Part shown: piece by piece, positions 1-3,751 of the stretch
Numbering within the stretch: position 1 is the first letter of the stretch
Layout: each line of letters opens with the position of its first letter
Virus record (IMG/VR): IMGVR_UViG_3300032316_000084
Location: 1-25,925 of that record
Origin: a virus
Length of the DNA: 25,925 nt
Reading direction: 5' to 3' (one strand)
Notes under the pieces: model-generated
What the model was told of the DNA's origin: nothing
The model's input: the letters and a program-made list of their open reading frames with translations, nothing else
Databases searched by the model: none
Made by a program: the position numbers and the translations under genes

Positions 1-2
1 CG

Positions 3-68
3 CTACTAAGTGACGGTGTGCTAGAAAAGATAGGCGCACAAGTACAGGAAGAGGCAAAAAATGGGTAG
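3..68 (+). CDS. C-terminal end of an unidentified phage protein (5' truncated)
   Basis: An open frame enters from the left edge and ends at TAG 66-68, giving 21 residues that finish in QEEAKNG. The last 8 bases overlap the start of the next gene, and this frame's GAAGAGG (about 50-56) would serve as that gene's ribosome binding site. This tight overlap is the main reason to think the frame is a real gene end. The fragment is charged and probably helical. It is too short to assign a family, and chance openness of 22 codons cannot be ruled out. Confidence 0.4.
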   Translation, partial: LLSDGVLEKIGAQVQEEAKNG

Positions 69-369
69 CGGCGCAGATAGAGAGTTTGTGCTATGTGACT
101 CATGCGGGGCAGAAAAGTACGATAACGAAGTATGCCCGTGGTGTAGTTTAAAAGTTAGTCCGCTAAATAAACAAGAGGGCGGGTCGCACTACAAAGACAT
201 GATTATTCAGCCAGTAGAATACATCACGGCTAACCGACTAGGTTTTTTAGAGGGCAACGTAATCAAGTACATTACACGTCATATCGCTAAGAATGGCGCT
301 GAAGATATACGTAAGGCCATACACTATTGTGAACTAATCTTAGCGACTAGATATAAGGATATAAAATGA
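61..369 (+). CDS. DUF3310 family protein with N-terminal zinc ribbon
   Basis: A 102-residue protein. Residues about 40-102 carry the DUF3310 pattern seen in many phages: a GGSHYK start, a PVEYI segment, then NVIKYITRH and a helix ending in a paired-residue stretch (DIRKAIHYCELI). DUF3310 proteins are sometimes annotated as nucleotide kinases, but their biochemical role is not settled. Ahead of it sits CxxC-x9-CxxC (C12, C15, C25, C28), a likely structural zinc ribbon. A good GAAGAGG site precedes the ATG. The 3' end overlaps the next gene by ATGA, so the two are probably translationally coupled. It belongs to the + strand, early-type operon that runs against the late genes. The family call is firm; a replication or metabolism role is inference from the family and position. 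Confidence 0.85.
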   Translation: MGSGADREFVLCDSCGAEKYDNEVCPWCSLKVSPLNKQEGGSHYKDMIIQPVEYITANRLGFLEGNVIKYITRHIAKNGAEDIRKAIHYCELILATRYKDIK

Positions 370-806
370 GTTACGAACACCAGTTAAAGTATGAACGGTT
401 AAAAGAATCAATGTATAATCTTATGGCAGAAAACCCTCAAACGCGTCGTATGCTGATGCAGGCGTTTAACTTAAGTAAAGATCAGTTGAGCAACCATCTA
501 CAACGCTTGATTGATAAAGGCTACATCAAGCTACATAAAGATAAGATTGAAGAACGTAGAGTTAAAGCTATTATGGTGTCACAGTATTATGCTAACCCTA
601 ATATGCCTTACAGACCTAAAACTGCAGAACAGTTAGCTAAAGAGACAGTTCAACGTTTTGCTGGATCAACTGCTACAAAGCGAAAACGCGAAGAGGACCC
701 GCCAGGTGTATATCGTTTATTAGACTACCCGATTGCGTCACCTAAGAAAACACGTAAACATACCACGGTGAGTATTTCTAGTGGCTTTAATCAGTTGGGG
801 TGGTAA
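366..806 (+). CDS. winged-helix/HTH-like phage protein
   Basis: A 146-residue basic protein. Residues about 27-63 look like a winged helix-turn-helix: a helix (RRMLMQAFNL), then LSKDQLSNHLQRLIDKGYI as recognition helix, then a strand. This resembles MarR/ArsR-like architectures. The middle (85-112) is rich in K and R. The C-terminus from about residue 113 (PPGVYRLLDYPI) to the final SGFNQLGW looks like a conserved tail motif, perhaps an interaction peptide. It starts in an ATGA overlap with the DUF3310 gene and is followed after 2 bases by a small gene. It probably binds DNA and may regulate early or late transcription, but no target can be seen. The helix-turn-helix reading is moderately sure and the function is unknown. 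Confidence 0.6.
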   Translation: MSYEHQLKYERLKESMYNLMAENPQTRRMLMQAFNLSKDQLSNHLQRLIDKGYIKLHKDKIEERRVKAIMVSQYYANPNMPYRPKTAEQLAKETVQRFAGSTATKRKREEDPPGVYRLLDYPIASPKKTRKHTTVSISSGFNQLGW

Positions 807-808
807 AA

Positions 809-976
809 ATGAGAGATCAAAAAGTGCAGCTACAAAAATGGTGTTGGTGGAATAAAGGTGAATGTGTCGTTGAAGTGCTAAGGTCAGGTCACTTTCCCAC
901 TACTGCTATGGTAAAAATGCCTAATGACCGTGAAATAGAGGTAGATATTGATGAATTACTCATTAACTTTGACTGA
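809..976 (+). CDS. small 55-aa hypothetical protein
   Basis: ATG at 809 lies 2 bases after the stop of the winged-helix gene, with a G-rich stretch (GGGGTGG) just upstream as a likely ribosome binding site. The 55-residue product has a QKWCWWNKGEC segment near its N-terminus, then beta-strand-like stretches ending in an acidic tail (EIEVDIDELLINFD). This could be a small SH3-like or beta-barrel fold. Its last codons overlap the start of the next small gene. No family is recognised. Tight spacing, a plausible ribosome binding site and codon use like its neighbours support it being real. Confidence 0.55.
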   Translation: MRDQKVQLQKWCWWNKGECVVEVLRSGHFPTTAMVKMPNDREIEVDIDELLINFD

Positions 977-1103
977 ATACGCGATTTGCTATTTCCCTGC
1001 ATTTTTGGCAGGGTTTAGCATGTGTGGGGCTATGGTAGCCTTAACCCCACTCTTTTCTCGCGTTATACGTCGATTGCAGAAGCCAAAAATCTACCGATTT
1101 TAA
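951..1103 (+). CDS. small 50-aa predicted membrane protein
   Basis: The frame starts at ATG 951 inside the end of the 55-aa gene (26-base overlap) and ends at TAA 1101-1103. GAGGT at 938-942, 8 bases before the ATG, is a good ribosome binding site. The product has an uncharged hydrophobic stretch from about residue 11 to 36 (AICYFPAFLAGF onward), enough for one transmembrane helix, followed by a basic tail (RVIRRLQKPKIYRF). That tail suggests an N-out/C-in orientation by the positive-inside rule. It is the last + strand gene before the convergent late operon. Two hairpins lie inside its coding sequence. The role is unknown; small membrane proteins at operon ends are common in phages. Confidence 0.5.
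   Translation: MNYSLTLTEYAICYFPAFLAGFSMCGAMVALTPLFSRVIRRLQKPKIYRF
995..1013 (+). other. perfect 6-bp GC-rich hairpin near the end of the + operon
   Basis: CCCTGC (995-1000) and GCAGGG (1008-1013) are perfect inverted repeats around a 7-base loop, followed by TTTAG. The hairpin lies within the coding sequence of the small membrane protein. It could attenuate transcription or stabilise the 3' end of the message. The U-run is too short to call it a terminator alone. Confidence 0.35.
1022..1058 (+). terminator. possible rho-independent terminator of the + strand operon
   Basis: GTGGGG (1022-1027) pairs with CCCCAC (1043-1048) across a 15-base loop, and TCTTTTCTCG follows directly. An alternative inner pairing is GGCT with AGCC. 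The structure lies inside the last + strand coding region, 40-50 bases before the convergent junction, where a terminator is expected. The long loop and interrupted U-tract make it a modest candidate. Confidence 0.35.
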
Positions 1104-1117
1104 TAAAAAATCGTTTT
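1095..1117. terminator. AT-rich hairpin at the convergent operon junction, possibly bidirectional
   Basis: CGATTTT (1095-1101) pairs perfectly with AAAATCG (1107-1113) around a 5-base loop, followed on the + strand by TTTT. Read from the - strand, the same stem is followed by a short spacer and then TTTTT. It spans the stop codon of the last + gene and abuts the stop of the last - gene, exactly between two convergent operons. The stem is weak because it has only two G-C pairs. Confidence 0.5.
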
Positions 1118-1289
1118 AAGAGTCATATTCGTCAGTTTCGACATACATCTCTAATCCGTCACCACTAAATTCAATTCTGCCCATGTTAGTGGTGATTGTG
1201 ATTAGTTCAGTATCATAATCAACTTCGATTTCTTCAATTGTTTGGCCTAGAAGGTCCTCACAAATTTCTTCAGGTGTGCGTTCAGACAT
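1116..1289 (-). CDS. small 57-aa acidic protein, last gene of the late operon
   Basis: The - strand ATG at 1287-1289 is preceded by CTGAGGTAAC, an excellent ribosome binding site formed from the last codons and stop of the upstream metallophosphoesterase gene, so the two are coupled. The 57-residue product is very acidic (about 17 D/E). It has an N-terminal helix (TPEEICEDLLGQTIEEIEVD), then beta-strand-like stretches (ELITITTNMGRIEF) ending EMYVETDEYDS. An acidic, compact protein of this kind could mimic DNA or bind a basic partner, but that is speculation. No family is recognised. The clear ribosome binding site and sensible length make a real gene likely. Confidence 0.65.
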   Translation of the reverse strand: MSERTPEEICEDLLGQTIEEIEVDYDTELITITTNMGRIEFSGDGLEMYVETDEYDS

Positions 1290-1291
1290 AG

Positions 1292-2452
1292 TTACCTCAG
1301 CATATCAGAGTTAATAGTTAGTCGGCTTACTTCACCAAACTGCTTGGAATAGGTAATCACTTTTGCATCTCTACCTGACAGCCATCCGCCACGAGCAGAA
1401 TACGCATCACCTGGTGCTAGTGTACGATGCTGCTCGACAATCATCAAGTTGTTTTCTTTAACGTCAATAGAATGATAATGGCCCATGTGCGCGTAGGCGT
1501 GTTTAGTACGTCCGAACATCTCACGGAACTGCCCTGCAAACACTTCTGATACGTTTGACACTTTACGTTTATGACCGTGATGAAAGAACAACGCAGTCTT
1601 ACCGAACTCATACGCGTTGTACGGGTTAGGCGACTTGTCAACCGTTATGCGCGGTTCGTTCTCATACAATACGCTGAACCACTCACGTAGCCATATCTGT
1701 GACACAGGATCGTGATTAGCATCTGCCATGATGATGTGTACGTGTTGGTGTTTAGCAAGCAGCATGTCAATGACTGTGCGTAGTACACGGATCGCTGAAC
1801 GCACGACTTTAGCAAAGCGTGTGTCTACGTCAAGTAGATGTTTAGATGCTGGCGTGACTGCATCCATGCCATCGAAGTGTAAGAAGTCTGATAGTTGTGC
1901 AAACACGGCTGTGTCTGCGTTAGGTGACTGTGCAATGGCCTGCTCAAACCACTTAACTACTAGCGCCTGTGCAATGTCAAGGTCCCAGTTCTCGCCAGCC
2001 TCTTCGTCCCAGGCGAGCATGCCTAGATGGTAGTCAGTTATCACGTAACAGTTGAGTAGGTTGTCGTTACCGAGTGCAGGTGCAGGTAGCGCAGTCAAAC
2101 GAGGGATGTCGTCTTTCATGCCGTCAATGACTGCCTTCATCATCTCTTGCAGTTTGCTGTCGTCTATCTTAGACTTGACCCATTGACCTGACGCTTTACC
2201 TTCAGCGTTATAGTAGGTTGACACACCTCTAACAATGAACGGCTCTGGTACAGGTCGCACCATGTCTTGCTCAGGTGCGTACCCGCTTGTGGCAGCACGG
2301 CGGCGTAGTAAGCTAAAAGCTTCTACTATTGCGCTGTGATTAATGTTTAGTGATCTGGCGGCAGACCTAATTCCACCGTATTCGTTAACTGCGTCTATAT
2401 ATTCTTTTTGGCGATCTGTTGCGTAAGCCTTTAAACCTTCATCGATTAACAT
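1292..2452 (-). CDS. HTH domain fused to calcineurin-like metallophosphoesterase
   Basis: A 386-residue protein. Residues about 10-52 form a helix-turn-helix of the kind found at the N-terminus of small terminases and phage regulators (GGIRSAARSLNINHSAI). Residues about 134-380 are a metallophosphoesterase: metal-binding motifs appear in order as D140-x-H142, D189 (QLSDFLHFDG), N246-H247-D248, H292/H294 (FHHGHK) and GHYH (324-327). These match the calcineurin-like phosphodiesterase/nuclease superfamily, with the usual GD and GNH partly altered (LSD, ANH). It likely hydrolyses phosphodiesters using two metals; the substrate is unknown and may be DNA, given the fused HTH. The start overlaps the Rz stop by 14 bases. 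It sits directly behind the lysis genes, so it is expressed late. Fold assignment is firm. Confidence 0.85.
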   Translation of the reverse strand: MLIDEGLKAYATDRQKEYIDAVNEYGGIRSAARSLNINHSAIVEAFSLLRRRAATSGYAPEQDMVRPVPEPFIVRGVSTYYNAEGKASGQWVKSKIDDSKLQEMMKAVIDGMKDDIPRLTALPAPALGNDNLLNCYVITDYHLGMLAWDEEAGENWDLDIAQALVVKWFEQAIAQSPNADTAVFAQLSDFLHFDGMDAVTPASKHLLDVDTRFAKVVRSAIRVLRTVIDMLLAKHQHVHIIMADANHDPVSQIWLREWFSVLYENEPRITVDKSPNPYNAYEFGKTALFFHHGHKRKVSNVSEVFAGQFREMFGRTKHAYAHMGHYHSIDVKENNLMIVEQHRTLAPGDAYSARGGWLSGRDAKVITYSKQFGEVSRLTINSDMLR

Positions 2453-2894
2453 TTTCTTGGTCTCTAACCCACTCTTGTAAGTGTAGCAATTGTAAGACGT
2501 CAGACGCGCAATCTAAGGGACTAGCGTTGACGGTACTAGGTACATCGCTTTCGGTTTTTCCATCAATGCTTTCGGTGGTGTCGGAAATGTCGGACACGTC
2601 ACGGGTATTTGTGTTGCGCACCCATTTAATAGTAGGGTGAGCAGCGTAGTAAGCATTAAGTTTCTTGACAGCATTTGCATATTCCTTCGCTACATTAGAA
2701 GTAATTTGTTTCTGTTCGGTGACAATTGCATTATTCTTTTGTTGCAAGGCTTCAGTACGTATGCTTAATTCTAGCTTGAACGCATCAAACTTTGCCTTTT
2801 CGCCTGCATAGCCTTGATAGTAACCCAGTAAACCAGCGCTTAAGATAGCGCAGGCCACGGCGATCTGTTTCCAATATAGTATCAATAGATTCAT
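2439..2894 (-). CDS. Rz: Rz-like inner-membrane spanin
   Basis: A 151-residue protein with one N-terminal transmembrane segment (about residues 5-26, LILYWKQIAVACAILSAGLL) and a short glycine/tyrosine hinge. A long charged helical region follows (about 33-82, with KLELSIRTEALQQKNNAI), typical of the periplasmic coiled coil of i-spanins. Rz acts with Rz1 to fuse inner and outer membranes in the last step of lysis. The start forms an ATGA overlap with the holin stop and no strong ribosome binding site is visible, so coupled translation is likely. A complete Rz1 frame lies inside it, which strongly supports the call. The C-terminal part (about 95-151) is less conserved and acidic. The family call rests on topology and context, not detailed sequence similarity. 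Confidence 0.8.
   Translation of the reverse strand: MNLLILYWKQIAVACAILSAGLLGYYQGYAGEKAKFDAFKLELSIRTEALQQKNNAIVTEQKQITSNVAKEYANAVKKLNAYYAAHPTIKWVRNTNTRDVSDISDTTESIDGKTESDVPSTVNASPLDCASDVLQLLHLQEWVRDQENVNR
2513..2680 (-). CDS. Rz1: Rz1-like outer-membrane lipoprotein spanin, nested within Rz
   Basis: A 55-residue frame (ATG 2678-2680, stop TAG 2513-2515) lies wholly inside Rz in another reading frame. It has a lipoprotein signal peptide: an arginine at residue 6, a hydrophobic core (LMLTTLLTLLL) and a lipobox ending L18-N19-G20-C21. The predicted mature lipoprotein of about 35 residues is proline-rich (PTFPTPPKALMEKP), as in Rz1 proteins. Nested Rz/Rz1 pairs are the textbook arrangement in lambda-like lysis cassettes. 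Asn at the -2 lipobox position is less usual but tolerated. Rz1 would be lipid-anchored in the outer membrane and bind Rz across the periplasm. GAAGGAATATGCA just upstream offers a plausible ribosome binding site. ATG at residue 3 or 9 are alternative starts. Confidence 0.85.
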   Translation of the reverse strand: MQMLSRNLMLTTLLTLLLNGCATQIPVTCPTFPTPPKALMEKPKAMYLVPSTLVP

Positions 2895-3079
2895 TTGGTG
2901 AGTTTAGTTGTAGATATAAAACGTAGAGCCATATTAACGCCAGACACAAGGGCAACAATAGCGAAATATACACGAGGATCAAAATAGCCTTGCACAATAT
3001 TAAGAGACGCTTCACATGCTGCTCCTACACCAATGATAAAGTTAAACCATAATACCTTAGATTTATACCAACGCTTCAT
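2891..3079 (-). CDS. small holin-type membrane protein
   Basis: A 62-residue protein with a short basic N-terminus (MKRWYKSK) and two hydrophobic segments, about residues 9-28 (VLWFNFIIGVGAACEASL) and about 38-55 (YFAIVALVSGVNMALRF), ending in a basic tail. This matches the small two-helix putative holins common in phages of this type. It would assemble in the inner membrane and release the endolysin or trigger lysis. It is coupled on both sides by ATGA overlaps, with the endolysin stop upstream and the Rz start downstream. Position and topology make the call likely; no motif proves pore formation. A second, overlapping GTG-started frame is discussed under findings. Confidence 0.75.
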   Translation of the reverse strand: MKRWYKSKVLWFNFIIGVGAACEASLNIVQGYFDPRVYFAIVALVSGVNMALRFISTTKLTK

Positions 3080-3492
3080 AGTGTTTTACCTGATTGGAAG
3101 TCTTGCAAAGTTAATCCGCCTGTGTATTGACAATGCGCTAATTCTTTAAATTTGCCAGTCCATCTGCCAGCCCATTCCAAGCCTAGCTCTTCTGCGATGA
3201 TTCCGCAAGCAGTAAAAAGCGCTTTGTTATCCCATTGACATTTACCGTTGACAATCGGACAGAAGTCAAACGCTACGCGCCAGTTATGGAACGACTGACC
3301 TGCCTTAGCATTAGTGACTATCTTGCCTGGTGTTGTGCGCCCTTGATTGTAGAGTGCTGTTTGGCTTTCAGCGTCACGATAGGTTGACGTGATGATAACG
3401 TCAATATTTTGCTTTGCACATGAAAATATGAATCGCTCACATAGCGTTTTAACTCTAGGATGCAAGTCTGACAGATTACGGCTATTTACCAA
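3076..3492 (-). CDS. endolysin, peptidase M15 (D-Ala-D-Ala carboxypeptidase/L-Ala-D-Glu endopeptidase type)
   Basis: A 138-residue single-domain enzyme of the M15 (VanY/LAS) zinc peptidase family. Visible motifs are TSTYRDAESQ (35-44), the SxH...D zinc motif with H69 and D76 (SFHNWRVAFDF), and ELAH with E117 as likely catalytic acid/base and H120 as third zinc ligand. The C-terminal GGLTLQDFQSGK resembles the usual end of phage M15 lysins. It would cut the peptide stem of peptidoglycan in the periplasm. No signal peptide is seen, so it needs the holin. The start is TTG (3490-3492): no ATG occurs elsewhere in the frame, and the homologous pattern (NSRNLSDLHP) begins right after it. It overlaps the upstream stop by 11 bases and the holin start by ATGA. 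Confidence 0.9.
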   Translation of the reverse strand: MVNSRNLSDLHPRVKTLCERFIFSCAKQNIDVIITSTYRDAESQTALYNQGRTTPGKIVTNAKAGQSFHNWRVAFDFCPIVNGKCQWDNKALFTACGIIAEELGLEWAGRWTGKFKELAHCQYTGGLTLQDFQSGKTL

Positions 3493-3742
3493 AATAGATA
3501 GTCCCCATCACAAGGCCACCCACGATCAACCATACGATACGCTCAACCCATGCGCTACCTGCGTGTGCAACTTCAATCTTATTTACTCTGCCTTCGATTG
3601 CAGTTTGGTTCTGATCATAGTTATCCATGCGTCTGAATAAGGTAATCATGCGTTCTTCCATACGTGCTAAAGAGATGATTGCCTCGCCTACCTTATCTAG
3701 CTTCTCTTCAATCCTATTCAGTCGCGTTGTTTGATCGTCCAT
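3482..3742 (-). CDS. XhlA-like coiled-coil protein with C-terminal membrane anchor
   Basis: An 86-residue protein. Residues about 5-58 form an amphipathic helix with heptad spacing (LNRIEEKLDKVGEAIISLARMEER) and likely form a coiled coil. Residues about 65-83 (VERIVWLIVGGLVMGTIYF) are a single C-terminal transmembrane helix. This order resembles the XhlA/hemolysin-type proteins found beside phage holins and lysins. A good AGGA site lies 8 bases before the ATG. It is the first gene of the lysis cassette and overlaps the endolysin start by 11 bases. It may be an accessory or second holin; the exact job is not shown by the sequence. Confidence 0.65.
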   Translation of the reverse strand: MDDQTTRLNRIEEKLDKVGEAIISLARMEERMITLFRRMDNYDQNQTAIEGRVNKIEVAHAGSAWVERIVWLIVGGLVMGTIYFGK

Positions 3743-3751
3743 GATAAAGTC

